In this document: positions 1 through 9,343 of the stretch, piece after piece | Position numbering within the stretch: position 1 is the stretch's first letter | How the letters are laid out: the number at the start of each line of letters is the position of its first letter | Assembly: GCA_963717085.1 (NCBI GenBank) | Contig: CAVQVM010000012.1 | Location: forward strand, 1 to 64,000 | DNA length: 64,000 bases | Source: DASQUK01 sp963717085 | Lineage (GTDB): Bacteria > Actinomycetota > Acidimicrobiia > Acidimicrobiales > VFJN01 | Direction: 5' to 3' | The notes under the pieces: model-generated | What the model was told of the DNA's origin: nothing | Seen by the model: only the letters and a program-made list of their open reading frames with translations | The model's database searches: none | Position numbers and translations under genes: made by a program

Positions 1-1088
1 GCTACACCGACCCGAACGCTCCGATCCCCGACTCGCTCGCCGGGTTCCCCACTAATCACCGCGGCGTGCGCGACCTCCTCTACCTGAACCTGGGAACGGA
101 CCGGAGGGGCGCACCGAGGTTCCGCGAGGTGGGCGGGCTGGCCGGCGTCGACCCGGGTGAACCCGAGCACGGTCTCGGCGCCGTGGTGACCGACCTGGAC
201 GGCGACGGCCGCCTCGACGTCTATGTGGCGAACGACGAGGACCCGAACCGCCTCTACCGGAACGTGCCCTGGCCGGGAGGCGTCGCCGCGGATCCGGCGG
301 GCCTCGGCTTCCGCCTGCGGGACGTGGCCGTGCGCGCCGGCGTCGCGGATGCCAACGCCGGGATGGGGATCGCCGCCGCCGACTACGACGGGAATGGTCT
401 GACCGACCTGTTCGTCTCGAACTCGCGGGGCCAGGGACACGCGGTGTACCGAGGGTTGTCGACCGGCTCCGGAGCGACCGGGTACGAGGACGCCCGGGAC
501 GACTTCGCGGGCACGCCGGCGGCCACCGGCTGGGGCGGTTCCTGGGTCGACCTCGATCTGGACACGGACCTCGACCTCGTCCTGACGAACGGCGACATCC
601 CGGTCACGAACCTGAGCGACGATGCGGAACCGATCCAGATCCTGGAGAACCGGTCAACCGGCGCGGCACTGCGGTTCGCGGACCTGGGGCTCCGGGGCGG
701 CGGCGAGGCCCGGCTGCAGACGAACGGACGCGGCCTCGCGGCGGCCGACTACGACAACGACGGGGACCTGGACGTCGCGATCAACTCGATCGGCGGGCCG
801 CTGGTCCTGCTCGAGAACACTGCGAGCGGTGGGAACTGGCTGGGCGTTCGGCTGCCCGGGTTCTGGCCGGGTGCGCAGGTCACCGCCGTGTTGCCGGACG
901 GACGCAAGCTGGTGCGGCAGGTGCAGGCGGGCGGGAGCTACCTCTCGTCCGAGGAACCCCGCCTGCTGTTCGGGCTGGGAGACGCGGCGGAGGTGCGCGC
1001 CCTGGTGATCCGATACCCGGACGGCACGGAAACCCGCCTCGACGACGTCACGGCGAACCGGCTGGTCGAGGCGCCCCGCCCCGGCTAG
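1..1088 (+). CDS. CRTAC1-like FG-GAP/ASPIC-UnbV protein, 5' end cut off
   Basis: The reading frame is already open at the left edge (first full codon at base 3) and ends at TAG 1086-1088, so only the C-terminal part is present. At least four FG-GAP/VCBS-type calcium-loop repeats are visible, for example DLDGDGRLDVYVAND, DYDGNGLTDLFVSN and DYDNDGDLDVAIN. They are followed by a C-terminal ASPIC/UnbV-type segment (NWLGVRLPG, then PDGRKLVRQVQAGGSYLSSE, then LFGLGD). This order is that of the CRTAC1 family: extracytoplasmic beta-propellers that probably mediate binding or adhesion; no enzymatic role is established. The GTG at 66 is internal to the frame and is not a convincing start. Neighbours do not suggest a partner. 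Confidence 0.85.
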   Translation, partial: YTDPNAPIPDSLAGFPTNHRGVRDLLYLNLGTDRRGAPRFREVGGLAGVDPGEPEHGLGAVVTDLDGDGRLDVYVANDEDPNRLYRNVPWPGGVAADPAGLGFRLRDVAVRAGVADANAGMGIAAADYDGNGLTDLFVSNSRGQGHAVYRGLSTGSGATGYEDARDDFAGTPAATGWGGSWVDLDLDTDLDLVLTNGDIPVTNLSDDAEPIQILENRSTGAALRFADLGLRGGGEARLQTNGRGLAAADYDNDGDLDVAINSIGGPLVLLENTASGGNWLGVRLPGFWPGAQVTAVLPDGRKLVRQVQAGGSYLSSEEPRLLFGLGDAAEVRALVIRYPDGTETRLDDVTANRLVEAPRPG

Positions 1089-1150
1089 TGGGTCCCAGCG
1101 ACCGGGTCAGGCGCTCGGAACTCCGACCTGCCGCCGGTGGTGGCATGCGA

Positions 1151-2389
1151 TCACCGGCCCGGGATCCCCACGAGGCACAGCGCCACGTCGTCCCGGAGCG
1201 GTAGCCCGTTGCGCCGCTGCACCTCGTCGACCAGCGCGTCGAGGAGTGCGGCCCCGGTGAGTCCGCGGGCCCGCAGCAGGTCGAGCACCTCGATGAGCGT
1301 CTCCACCCCCAGCCGCTCGGTGTGGTCGGTGTCTGCCCACCCCTCGACGATCCCGTCCGTGTAGAGGAGCAGCTCGGTGCCGGCGCCCAGCTCCACCCCG
1401 AGTGGCGACCATCGGGGTTCGGGCATGACGCCCACCAGGGGACCGTGGGCGCAGACGCCCACGGGAACGCTGGGGGCGCCGAGCCGCACCGGCGGTGGGT
1501 GGCCAGCCAAGACCAGCGTGCCGGCACGCCGGTCCCCGTCGACCACCAGGATCGCGAGGCTGGCGAACGTGAAGCTCTCGCCCTCGGCGCGGAGGAACCG
1601 ATCCAGCACGCCGAGGATGGCGACCTGGTCGAGGCCGGCGAGGGCCAGCGCGCGCCAGGCGCTGCGGAGGCGGGCCGCCAACGCCGCGGCGTCGGGCCCG
1701 TGGCCCACCACGTCGCCCACGAGCACTGCGCACGTGCCGTCGTCGTGCTCGATCGCGTCGTAGAAGTCGCCGCCCAGCTGGGCCCCCCGGCGGCCCGCCT
1801 GGTACCGCACGAGCACGCTGATGTCGGTGGACCGGATCGCGGGGGTGGGTGTCAGGGCACGCTCGAGGCGAGCGTTCTCGGCCCGTTGCCGCTCGGCCCG
1901 AACGAGCTCGCGGCTGAGCTGTGCCGCCCGGTGCCGCTCGATCGCGTAGCGCACCGACCGGGCCAGCAGCTGCTCGTCGACGCGGCCCTTGATCAGGTAG
2001 TCCTGGGCGCCGGCGCTAAGTGCCGCGGCGCCGAGCTCCTCGGTGGTCGCTCTCGTCAGCACGACGATGGCGGTATCCGGCGCGTCTTCGGTGAGGCGCT
2101 TCACGCCCACGGTGCCGTCGGCGTCGGGCAGGCCCATGTCGAGCAGGACGCAGTCCGACGTCACGGCCTCCCTACAGGCGTCCGAGAGCGTTGTGACCCG
2201 ATCGATCGTGGCCCCCGGCAGGCCCCGGCCCAAAAGGTTGCGCACGACGCGGTGGTTGTCCTCGTCGTCGTCCACGAGCAGGAGGCGCCACGCCGTCTGG
2301 GGTACGACGACCTCGAGGATCTGGCGCGTCTCCAGAGCGTCATCGGTGAGCACCGGTTCGATCGAGGTCGTGTCCTCGGGGATGGTCAT
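1151..2389 (-). CDS. Response-regulator-linked PP2C (SpoIIE/RsbU-type) phosphatase
   Basis: A 412-residue protein with an N-terminal receiver domain (about 35-150) and a C-terminal PP2C/SpoIIE phosphatase domain (about 185-412). They are joined by a charged, probably coiled-coil helix (about 148-182). The receiver has the acidic pocket D40-D42, phospho-acceptor D84 (VLLDMG), T112 and K134 (YLIKGR). The phosphatase has the metal-binding GGDFYD (D208) and VGDVVGHG (D226). By family, such proteins dephosphorylate anti-anti-sigma (STAS) proteins when the receiver is phosphorylated. I chose the ATG at 2389; an upstream TTG/GTG-region start up to 2572 would add 61 residues that look non-conserved. 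It is divergent from the response regulator at 2609 with about 220 bp between them. No cognate STAS or RsbW gene lies in the window. Confidence 0.85.
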   Translation of the reverse strand: MTIPEDTTSIEPVLTDDALETRQILEVVVPQTAWRLLLVDDDEDNHRVVRNLLGRGLPGATIDRVTTLSDACREAVTSDCVLLDMGLPDADGTVGVKRLTEDAPDTAIVVLTRATTEELGAAALSAGAQDYLIKGRVDEQLLARSVRYAIERHRAAQLSRELVRAERQRAENARLERALTPTPAIRSTDISVLVRYQAGRRGAQLGGDFYDAIEHDDGTCAVLVGDVVGHGPDAAALAARLRSAWRALALAGLDQVAILGVLDRFLRAEGESFTFASLAILVVDGDRRAGTLVLAGHPPPVRLGAPSVPVGVCAHGPLVGVMPEPRWSPLGVELGAGTELLLYTDGIVEGWADTDHTERLGVETLIEVLDLLRARGLTGAALLDALVDEVQRRNGLPLRDDVALCLVGIPGR

Positions 2390-2608
2390 GTGTGCGGGAC
2401 ACCCATCAGTCGCGGGACCTGATGTGGCTCGGCACGACTCCTGATCGACGCCCAGCCCGGCGGCATCGTGGCACGGAATGATGTGCGCGCCTATACCGCG
2501 CTCGCGGTACGCGGAACCGATCGGACGTTGCGAATGGCGGGCCTTGTTGGCGGGTAGCGACGAAGCGAACACGTAACGTCGGGTGCACGCGCACAGGGAG
2601 AAGCACCG

Positions 2609-3271
2609 ATGGCCGAACGTCCGGTACGAGTGGTGCTCGCCAACGACGACCCCATCGTCATCGAGGGCCTCCGCTCGATGCTCGCGCCGTACCGCGACGA
2701 CGTCGCCGTCGTCGGCACCGCCGAGGGCGACCCCGAGATGGTGATGGTGCCGGACACCGAGGAGGACGCGGACGTGATGCTCATCGACGCGTTCGCCCGC
2801 CGAGCGGCCGGCATCGATGCCGCCGTGAAGGTGCTGGCCCAGAATCCGCCGTTCGCCGTCGCCGTGTTCACCGACAACGACGACCTGCGCCTGCTACTGC
2901 AGGCGCTGCGCATGGGCGTGTGCGGCTACCTGCTCAAGTCGTCGTCGCCCGTGGACCTGGTCGAGGCCCTGAAGCGGCTGGGCGCCGGCGAGACCGTGAT
3001 CACGCCGGTTCTGGCCACCGAGGCGGCCCTGCTCGCCGCGCGCACGCTCGACCTGGGTGGCTGGCCCGGTGCCCACCTGGGCCTGACCCGGCGCGAGGCC
3101 GAGCTGCTCACGCTCCTGGGCGAGGGGATGAGCCCCCGGCAGGCGGCCGAGAAGATGGACCTCTCCTGGCAGACCGTCCGCACCCACACGCGCAACCTCT
3201 ATCGCAAGCTCGGCGTCAGCGACCGTGCGTCGGCGGTGGCCATCGCCTGGCGCGAGGGCCTCGCGCACTGA
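2609..3271 (+). CDS. LuxR/NarL-family response regulator
   Basis: A 220-residue response regulator. The receiver (about 5-125) has acid residues D13/D14, candidate phospho-acceptor D60 (MLIDAFA), T88 and K110 (GYLLKS). The C-terminal LuxR HTH (about 152-218) reads LTRREAELLTLLGEGMSPRQ, then VRTHTRNLYRKLGV, typical of NarL/FixJ DNA-binding domains. The start is ATG with an AGGGAGAA ribosome-binding site about 7 nt upstream. No sensor kinase is adjacent; the divergent neighbour is the receiver-PP2C phosphatase, so both may respond to the same orphan kinase (inference). The usual receiver segment MDIxMP is changed to IDAFARR, so the activation mechanism could be atypical. Confidence 0.88.
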   Translation: MAERPVRVVLANDDPIVIEGLRSMLAPYRDDVAVVGTAEGDPEMVMVPDTEEDADVMLIDAFARRAAGIDAAVKVLAQNPPFAVAVFTDNDDLRLLLQALRMGVCGYLLKSSSPVDLVEALKRLGAGETVITPVLATEAALLAARTLDLGGWPGAHLGLTRREAELLTLLGEGMSPRQAAEKMDLSWQTVRTHTRNLYRKLGVSDRASAVAIAWREGLAH

Positions 3272-3283
3272 CGCACGCGCCGG

Positions 3284-5116
3284 TCACTCGATCACCACCT
3301 TCTCGATCAGGTGAGGGCGGCTGGCGCCGCTGGCGGGCACCAGCCACGAGGCCTCGGGATCGTCGTTGTCGGGATCGGGCCGCCAGTCGCCGATGGCGTG
3401 CTCGATCCCCACGGCATGGACGGTGAGTCGACCCTCGCGGTCGAGGTGCATACGCAGGAAGTTCTTGTAGCCAGTGATGCGGGCCGAGGCGAAGGTCTCG
3501 TTGCCGTGGGCCCTGATCCCGGGCAGCCCGTTCGCGGCCGCCAGGTAAGCACCGAACACCACGGAGCCGACGATCCCACCCGCGACGAAGGCGATCACGC
3601 TGGCGGTGGCGGTGAACAGCCAGCCGCGATCCGCCACGGCCGAGGCGACGGTGATGGCCAACAGGGCGACCGCCACGACCGCGAGCACCTGCGCCATCGT
3701 GTGGATGGCGGCCATGACGGTCTTGGCGACGTACCGCGGCAAGCCGCGGGGCGCCCATGGGGGCGTGCGGGCGAAGGCCCACAACCCGAAGAACAACACC
3801 ACGACCGTCAGCGCCGAGACGGGGTTGCGGAACAGCCCGGTGAACAGGTCGGACCAGCCCCAGCGCTCGGCCGCCGCGGCAAACGTCTCGTCGGTCCCGC
3901 CGAGGCTGCGGAGGCCGAACTGGTTGGTCCACAGCGCCGCCAGGCTGAGCAGGGCGGGCATGACCATGAAGCTGTAGTTGCGCAGCGGCAACCCCAGGGC
4001 GCGGAGCGAGAGCCGGCGCGACGTGGTGGGATCGGGGTACGCCGCCACCATGCGGTAGGTGGCTCGGTCGCCGGGATCGTCGGGGTCGACGATGATCGCC
4101 ACCTCGGGGCGCAGGTCGTGCGTCGGGTGGAGGAATGCACCACCGCCGCCCGCGGTGATCTTGTGCGGCGGGCTGGCCGTCGGGCCTTCGTCGCCGACCG
4201 AGCCGTGGAGCGTGTAACGCGTGTAGTGGTGCAGGTCGCCGGCCAGGGTGAGCCTGAGGTCGATCCCGTTGGGGCGCAGCAGGGTGCGCTCGATGAAGGC
4301 AAGGTTGTGGTAGGCGTTCGGGTCGCGCTCGAGCTCGGTCCAGGTGGGTACCGGCGTGGCCAGGATGAGCTTTGCGCCTGGCGACGCCTTGGCGGCCACG
4401 CCGCCGAAGAACTCGAGCTGGGGCTCGTCGACGTACATGTCGAGCTGGATGTCGACGCCCCACAGCCACCAGTTGTGCGGTAGCTCGACCGCGAAGTAGC
4501 TGCGGCTCTGCCGGGTGGTCCAGCCGCCGACCCAGCGGTGCTGGGTGAAGAGCCGCAGGAAGCCCGTGAGCCCGTCATACCAGTCGTGGTTGCCAGGGAC
4601 GGCGTACATGGCGGGGTGGTCGGCCACCGTCCAGGGCAGAGCGGCCCGGAACGGCCCCTCGAGACGGTTCTCGTAGTTGTCGGCGCTGGCGCCCGGATAC
4701 ACCTCGTCGCCGCCCAGCACCAGGATGTCGCCGCGGGGCAGCTCCTGCTCGACGCCGTCGATGCCGACGCCGAGGGACCGGCGGGCGAGGTGCGCCGCCA
4801 CCGTCATCGTCGCCGGGAAGCCGTCGCCGGTGTCGGCCGTGTAGTCGATCCACACCTCGTCGCGGGTGGCATATGTGCGGTCGACCGTGGGTGCCTTGCG
4901 GGCCTGGAGCTCCCGCTTGTCGAGGAACGACCCGAACACCGACGTGAGCCCCACGTGCAGCCCCGACCCGGTCAGGGCCCCAGGGCTGTACCACCGGACC
5001 GCCTTCTGCGGGGTGAAGCGCAGGTCGACGTGCTCGAGGCTGCGGGGTCGGGGTGGCGGCGTGTCGTCTGTCGAACGTGTGGGACGCCAGTGCGGGCGCG
5101 TCTGGGTGGGCTCCAT
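3284..5116 (-). CDS. Membrane-anchored calcineurin-like metallophosphoesterase
   Basis: About 610 residues starting at ATG 5116, preceded by a GGGGAGA ribosome-binding site; the open frame continues upstream only as a shadow of the acetate kinase gene. The N-terminal half carries metallophosphoesterase blocks: DYTADTGDG (about 91-99), GGDEVYP (135-141), GNHDWYDG (175-182) and GDLHHY (293-298). The C-terminal half (about 370-520) contains several hydrophobic spans consistent with membrane helices, then a soluble tail. The first metal block is D-x3-D rather than the textbook D-x-H. It is the third gene of a likely operon with phosphoketolase and acetate kinase (39 bp gap). The substrate cannot be inferred; a membrane-linked phosphoester or pyrophosphate is possible. 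Confidence 0.8.
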   Translation of the reverse strand: MEPTQTRPHWRPTRSTDDTPPPRPRSLEHVDLRFTPQKAVRWYSPGALTGSGLHVGLTSVFGSFLDKRELQARKAPTVDRTYATRDEVWIDYTADTGDGFPATMTVAAHLARRSLGVGIDGVEQELPRGDILVLGGDEVYPGASADNYENRLEGPFRAALPWTVADHPAMYAVPGNHDWYDGLTGFLRLFTQHRWVGGWTTRQSRSYFAVELPHNWWLWGVDIQLDMYVDEPQLEFFGGVAAKASPGAKLILATPVPTWTELERDPNAYHNLAFIERTLLRPNGIDLRLTLAGDLHHYTRYTLHGSVGDEGPTASPPHKITAGGGGAFLHPTHDLRPEVAIIVDPDDPGDRATYRMVAAYPDPTTSRRLSLRALGLPLRNYSFMVMPALLSLAALWTNQFGLRSLGGTDETFAAAAERWGWSDLFTGLFRNPVSALTVVVLFFGLWAFARTPPWAPRGLPRYVAKTVMAAIHTMAQVLAVVAVALLAITVASAVADRGWLFTATASVIAFVAGGIVGSVVFGAYLAAANGLPGIRAHGNETFASARITGYKNFLRMHLDREGRLTVHAVGIEHAIGDWRPDPDNDDPEASWLVPASGASRPHLIEKVVIE

Positions 5117-5154
5117 GGGCGTCTCCCCATCTCGCCGTCGAGGGTGCCCCAGCA

Positions 5155-6249
5155 TCATCGCAGCCGGGCGCGGACCCCCCTGGCGATCTCCAGGTCCTCG
5201 CGCGCGGCGACGACGAGCGTGCGGACCGTCGAACCGTCGGCCGTGACGTCGGCCTCGGGTGCGGCGGCGGCGCCGACCGCCTCGTCGTTGCGCCGGTGGT
5301 CCAGCGTCGCCCCCAGGAATCCCAATCCCGCCACCGCCTCCGCCCGGACCGTGGGGGCGTTCTCGCCCACGCCCCCCGTGAACACCAGCGCGTCGAGCCC
5401 TCCCAGGCCGGCGACCATCGCCGCGATCGCCGCCCGCAGCCGGTGCACGTAGACGTCGAGGGCGAGCGTGGCCGCCGGCTCGCCCCGGCGACAGGCGTCC
5501 ACCACCGTCGCCATATCGGCGGTCCCCGCCAGGGCCAGCAGGCCCGACTGGTGCTCGAGCGTGTCCGCCACTGCCTGCGGCTCGAGCCCGTGGTGGGTGA
5601 TCAGCCACAGGACGGCGCCGGGGTCCACGGTGCCCGACCGGGTGGCCATCACGAGTCCCTCCAGCGGGGTGAAGCCCATCGTGGTGTCGGCGCAACGGCC
5701 GTCGTGCACCGCCGCCAGGGAGGCGCCCGCACCGAGGTGGCACGTGACGATGCGGCCGGGGTGGCCGATGGTGGCGGCCGCCCGCCGGGCCGCGTACGCG
5801 TGAGACAGCCCGTGGAAGCCGTAGCGGCGGACGTGGAGGCCGTCCCGCCACTGGGCCGGCACCGCGTAGGTGGCCGCCGCAGGCGGCAGCGTGGCGTGGA
5901 ACGCGGTGTCGAAGCAGGCCACGGCCGGCACGTCGGCGGCGAGCTCGGTCACGGCGTCGAGCCCGGCCAACGACAGGGGCTGGTGCAGCGGCGCCAGGTC
6001 CGTGAGCGCCTCGAGCGCGGCGCGCACGTCGTCGTCAACGACCACCGGCTCCCGGTACCGCTCGCCCCCGTGGACGACGCGGTGGCCGACTGCGTCGAAG
6101 CCGCCCAGCTTCTCGAGGGCCCGGCCCAGCTCGCCGTCGCCCAGCCTGTCGACCGGGGCCACGTCCTCGGTGCCGAGCACCTCGTCGCCATCGCCCAGCA
6201 GCCGCAGCTTCAGGCTTGACGAACCGGCGTTGACCACCAGGATCCGCAC
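5155..6249 (-). CDS. ackA: Acetate kinase
   Basis: Catalyses acetyl phosphate + ADP to acetate + ATP. About 364 residues from GTG 6249, only 5 bp after the phosphoketolase stop; the frame extends further upstream only as a shadow. ASKHA-fold signatures are present: ILVVNAGSSSLKL at the N terminus, RRYGFHGLSHAY, HLGAGAS, the TTMGFTPLEGLVM and RSGTVDPG segment, and FTGGVGENAP near the C terminus. It is shorter than the roughly 400-residue norm, mainly in the N-terminal half. Coupled to the upstream phosphoketolase it completes substrate-level phosphorylation from sugar phosphates. An evident co-transcript with xfp is supported by strand, order and spacing. Confidence 0.95.
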   Translation of the reverse strand: MRILVVNAGSSSLKLRLLGDGDEVLGTEDVAPVDRLGDGELGRALEKLGGFDAVGHRVVHGGERYREPVVVDDDVRAALEALTDLAPLHQPLSLAGLDAVTELAADVPAVACFDTAFHATLPPAAATYAVPAQWRDGLHVRRYGFHGLSHAYAARRAAATIGHPGRIVTCHLGAGASLAAVHDGRCADTTMGFTPLEGLVMATRSGTVDPGAVLWLITHHGLEPQAVADTLEHQSGLLALAGTADMATVVDACRRGEPAATLALDVYVHRLRAAIAAMVAGLGGLDALVFTGGVGENAPTVRAEAVAGLGFLGATLDHRRNDEAVGAAAAPEADVTADGSTVRTLVVAAREDLEIARGVRARLR

Positions 6250-6254
6250 GCCGG

Positions 6255-8648
6255 TCAGCTCGTTGCCGTCCAGGACCAGTCCCGGACCTCCGGCAGATCG
6301 TCGCCCACTGCCCGGGTGTACGTCCGCGCCTCGGCCCGCTTGGCCACCATGGCCTCGCGCAGGTCGGCGGCGGTGGTGCCCAGCGCCGGGACGCGGTCGA
6401 TCACGTCCATCACCAGGTGGAAGCGGTCGAGGTCGTTGAGCATGACCATGTCGAACGGCGTCGTGGTCGTGCCCTCCTCCTTGTAGCCCCGCACGTGCAG
6501 GTTTCGGTGGTTGGAGCGCCGGTAGGTCAGCTCGTGGATGAGCCGGGGATAGCCGTGGTAGGCGAACACGATCGGCCGGTCGGTGGTGAAGACGGCGTCG
6601 AACTCGTCGTGGGACAGGCCGTGGGGGTGTTCGGCCTGGTCCTGCAGCCGCATGAGGTCGACCACGTTGACCACCCGCACCCGCAGGTCGGGCAGGTGGC
6701 GGCGCAGCAGGTCGGCGGCCGCCAGCGTCTCCAGGGTGGGGACGTCGCCGCAGCACCCGAGCACCACGTCCGGGTAGCCACCGGTACCGGCCCGCTCGCT
6801 AGAGGCCCAGTCCCAGATGCCGATGCCGGCCGCGCAGTGGGCGATCGCGTCGTCCATTCCCAGCCAGTTGGGCATCTCGTTCTTGCCCGCCACCACCACG
6901 TTGACGTAGTCGACGCTGCGCAGGCAGTGGTCCATCACCGACAGGAGGCAGTTGGCGTCGGGCGGCAGGTAGACGCGGACCACCTCGGCCTTCTTCTTCA
7001 CCACATGGTCGATGAAGCCCGGGTCCTGGTGGGAGAAACCGTTGTGGTCCTGGCGCCAGACATGGCTCGACAACAGGTAGTTGAACGACGAGATGGACGC
7101 ACGCCAGTCGAGCTGCCGGGTCACCTTCAGCCACTTGGCGTGCTGGTTGAACATCGAGTCGACGATGTGGACGAACGCCTCGTAGCAGTTGAACAGCCCG
7201 TGCCGTCCGGTGAGCAGGTAGCCCTCGAGCCACCCCTGGCACAGGTGCTCCGACAAGACCTCCATCACCCGACCGTCGGGCGCCAGGTGGTCGTCGTGGG
7301 GCACGGTCTCGGCCACCCAGGTGCGGTCGGTCGCCTCGAACACCGCCGACAGCCGGTTGGATGCGGTCTCGTCGGGACCGGTGATGCGGAACGTGTTCGG
7401 GTTGCGGCGCACGATGTCGCGCAGCCACACGCCGAGGATGCGGGTGGGCTCACTGCGGGTGGCGTCCGGGGCGGGGACGTCGACGGCGTAGCCGCGGAAG
7501 TCGGGCAGGTCGAGGTCACGGCGCAGCCGACCGCCGTTGGCGTACGGGGTGGCGCCCATCCGGCGGTCCCCGTCCGGGGCCAGGCGCGCGATCTCGGCAC
7601 GCAGCCTGCCGCCGTCGAACAGCTCCTCGGGCCGGTAGCTGCGCATCCACGTTTCGAGCTGAGCCAGGTGGTCGGGGTTCTCGGCCAGCCCCGCCACCGG
7701 GACCTGGTGGGCTCGGTACGTGCCCTCGACCTGTTGGCCGTCCACCACGGCGGGGCCGGTCCACCCCTTCGGGGTGCGGAGCACGATCATCGGCCAGCGT
7801 GGCCGCTCGCTGCCGTCGCTGCCACGGCTGCGGGCGGCCGCCTGGATGGCGGCGATCTCGTCGAGCGCGGCGTCCAGCGCGTCCGCCAGTGCCCGGTGGA
7901 CGTGCTCGGGGTCGTCGCCCTCGACCAGGTGGACCGTGTGGCCGTAGCCGTCGAGCAATGCCGTCAGCTCGGTGGTGGGGATGCGGGCCAGCACCGTGGG
8001 ATTGGCGATCTTGTAGCCGTTCAGGTGGAGTATCGGCAGCACCGCCCCGTCGACCGCGGGGTTCAGGAACTTGTTCGAGTGCCAACTGGCGGCGAGCGCC
8101 CCGGTCTCGGCCTCGCCGTCGCCCACGACGCACACGGCGACGAGATCGGGGTGGTCGAACGCCGCTCCGTAGGCGTGGGCCAGGCAGTAACCGAGCTCGC
8201 CACCCTCGTTGATCGATCCGGGCGTCTCGGGGGCGGCGTGGCTGGGCACGCCGCCGGGGAAGGAGAACTGGCGGAACAGTGACCTCATGCCGGCCTCGTC
8301 CTGCGTGACCGCCGGGTACAGCTCGGTGTAGCTGCCTTCGAGGTAGGTGTTGGCGACCACGGCCGGGCCGCCGTGGCCCGGCCCGCACACGAACATCATG
8401 GCCAGGTCACGGGCCCGGATCACCCGGTTGAGATGGGCATAGACGAGGTTGAGCCCGGGTGTCGTGCCCCAGTGACCCAGCAGCCGCGGCTTGACGTGGT
8501 CGACGGTCAGGGGCTCCTGCAGCAGCGGGTTGTCGAGCAGGTAGATCTGGCCCACGGACACGTAGTTGGCCGCCCGCCACCAGGCGTCTACGAGGCCGAG
8601 GTCGGCGGCCGATGCGGTGGACGTGGGCTGGGGAGCAGCTTTGGCCAT
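6255..8648 (-). CDS. xfp: Xylulose-5-P/fructose-6-P phosphoketolase
   Basis: A 797-residue thiamine-diphosphate enzyme that cleaves xylulose 5-phosphate (and in many homologues fructose 6-phosphate) to acetyl phosphate plus an aldose phosphate. Length matches the family (about 790-820). Recognisable blocks are GPGHGGPAVVANTYLEGSY (about 89-107), GGELGYCLAHAYGAAFDHPD (149-168) and the ThDP/Mg motif GDGEAETG (176-183) with a downstream N. The start is ATG 8648 after GGGGAC. It is followed at 5 bp by acetate kinase, giving the two-step phosphoketolase route to acetate and ATP. Whether it accepts both substrates cannot be read from sequence. Promoter elements are not obvious in the 30 bp to the next gene. 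Confidence 0.96.
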   Translation of the reverse strand: MAKAAPQPTSTASAADLGLVDAWWRAANYVSVGQIYLLDNPLLQEPLTVDHVKPRLLGHWGTTPGLNLVYAHLNRVIRARDLAMMFVCGPGHGGPAVVANTYLEGSYTELYPAVTQDEAGMRSLFRQFSFPGGVPSHAAPETPGSINEGGELGYCLAHAYGAAFDHPDLVAVCVVGDGEAETGALAASWHSNKFLNPAVDGAVLPILHLNGYKIANPTVLARIPTTELTALLDGYGHTVHLVEGDDPEHVHRALADALDAALDEIAAIQAAARSRGSDGSERPRWPMIVLRTPKGWTGPAVVDGQQVEGTYRAHQVPVAGLAENPDHLAQLETWMRSYRPEELFDGGRLRAEIARLAPDGDRRMGATPYANGGRLRRDLDLPDFRGYAVDVPAPDATRSEPTRILGVWLRDIVRRNPNTFRITGPDETASNRLSAVFEATDRTWVAETVPHDDHLAPDGRVMEVLSEHLCQGWLEGYLLTGRHGLFNCYEAFVHIVDSMFNQHAKWLKVTRQLDWRASISSFNYLLSSHVWRQDHNGFSHQDPGFIDHVVKKKAEVVRVYLPPDANCLLSVMDHCLRSVDYVNVVVAGKNEMPNWLGMDDAIAHCAAGIGIWDWASSERAGTGGYPDVVLGCCGDVPTLETLAAADLLRRHLPDLRVRVVNVVDLMRLQDQAEHPHGLSHDEFDAVFTTDRPIVFAYHGYPRLIHELTYRRSNHRNLHVRGYKEEGTTTTPFDMVMLNDLDRFHLVMDVIDRVPALGTTAADLREAMVAKRAEARTYTRAVGDDLPEVRDWSWTATS

Positions 8649-8678
8649 GTCCCCATGCTGCCCCGATGGGGCGCCGGG

Positions 8679-9320
8679 TCACGCGCTTGTTGGTTGCGAC
8701 GACGTCGCCAGGCGCACCAGCTCCTTCGTCTCGGGAGAGGCCTTGGTGATCGAACCGCTGTCGAAGGGCGGCTGCGGGTCGTACTCGATTCCCAGCTGGA
8801 TCGCCTTGGCGACCTCGTCGCCCGCGATCTGACCCGCCAGCCACAACGCCATGTCAATCCCGGCCGAGACGCCCGCAGCCGTGACCACCTTGCCCTGCGG
8901 CACAACGCGCCGCTCTGTCGGCCGGGCGCCGAGGCTCGCCAGCGTGTCGAACGCCGACCAGTGGGTCGTGGCCTCGAGGCCGTCGAGCAGCCCGGCGGCG
9001 CCCAGCAAGAGGGCGCCGGTGCACACCGACGTCGTCCACTGCGTGGTGGCGTCGATCGCCCGGAGCCACTCGTGGAGCGGTTGGGGCTCGAGCATCTCGC
9101 GGGTCCCAGGCCCGCCGGGCACGACCACGACGTCGCAGGCGTCGACGTCGGCCAGCGCCCGCTCGGCCACCAGGGTCAGGGCGCGCGTGTCGGTCCGCAC
9201 CGGGCCGGCCTGCTCAGCGACGAACACGACCTCGGCGCCCGGCAGCCGGGAGAGCACCTCGTAGGGCCCGACGGCGTCGAGCGCCGTGAAGCGGTCGTAG
9301 ATCGGGATGGTGATGAGCAT
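8679..9320 (-). CDS. DJ-1/PfpI-fold protein (isonitrile-hydratase-like)
   Basis: A 213-residue protein of the DJ-1/PfpI glutamine-amidotransferase-like superfamily. Landmarks are VVVVPGGPGTREM (about 64-76) and the nucleophile elbow SVCTGALLLGAAGLLDG with C100. HWSAFDTL follows, as in isonitrile hydratase and the N-terminal half of GlxA regulators. E21 (GPYEVL) occupies the usual acidic position near the Cys. It lacks an AraC domain. It lies 23 bp downstream of a GlxA-type regulator that has the same fold, so the two may form a sensor/enzyme pair derived by duplication (inference). Enzymatic activity cannot be fixed from sequence; isonitrile hydratase or a catalytically idle sensor are both possible. 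Confidence 0.8.
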   Translation of the reverse strand: MLITIPIYDRFTALDAVGPYEVLSRLPGAEVVFVAEQAGPVRTDTRALTLVAERALADVDACDVVVVPGGPGTREMLEPQPLHEWLRAIDATTQWTTSVCTGALLLGAAGLLDGLEATTHWSAFDTLASLGARPTERRVVPQGKVVTAAGVSAGIDMALWLAGQIAGDEVAKAIQLGIEYDPQPPFDSGSITKASPETKELVRLATSSQPTSA

Positions 9321-9343
9321 GGGGTCCTGCCTCCTGGTCGCGG

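Noticed and set aside
1322..2422. A 366-codon plus-strand gene opposite the phosphatase
   Set aside because: It is a shadow of the receiver-PP2C gene with no domain and atypical His/Gln/Arg composition.
3284..5851. An 855-codon version of the metallophosphoesterase
   Set aside because: The extra N-terminal part is a frame shadow of acetate kinase; ATG 5116 has a good ribosome-binding site and starts just before the conserved domain.
5155..6756. A 533-codon version of acetate kinase
   Set aside because: The first 170 codons overlap the phosphoketolase gene and show no similarity to the family; GTG 6249 begins at the conserved VRILVVNAGSSS.
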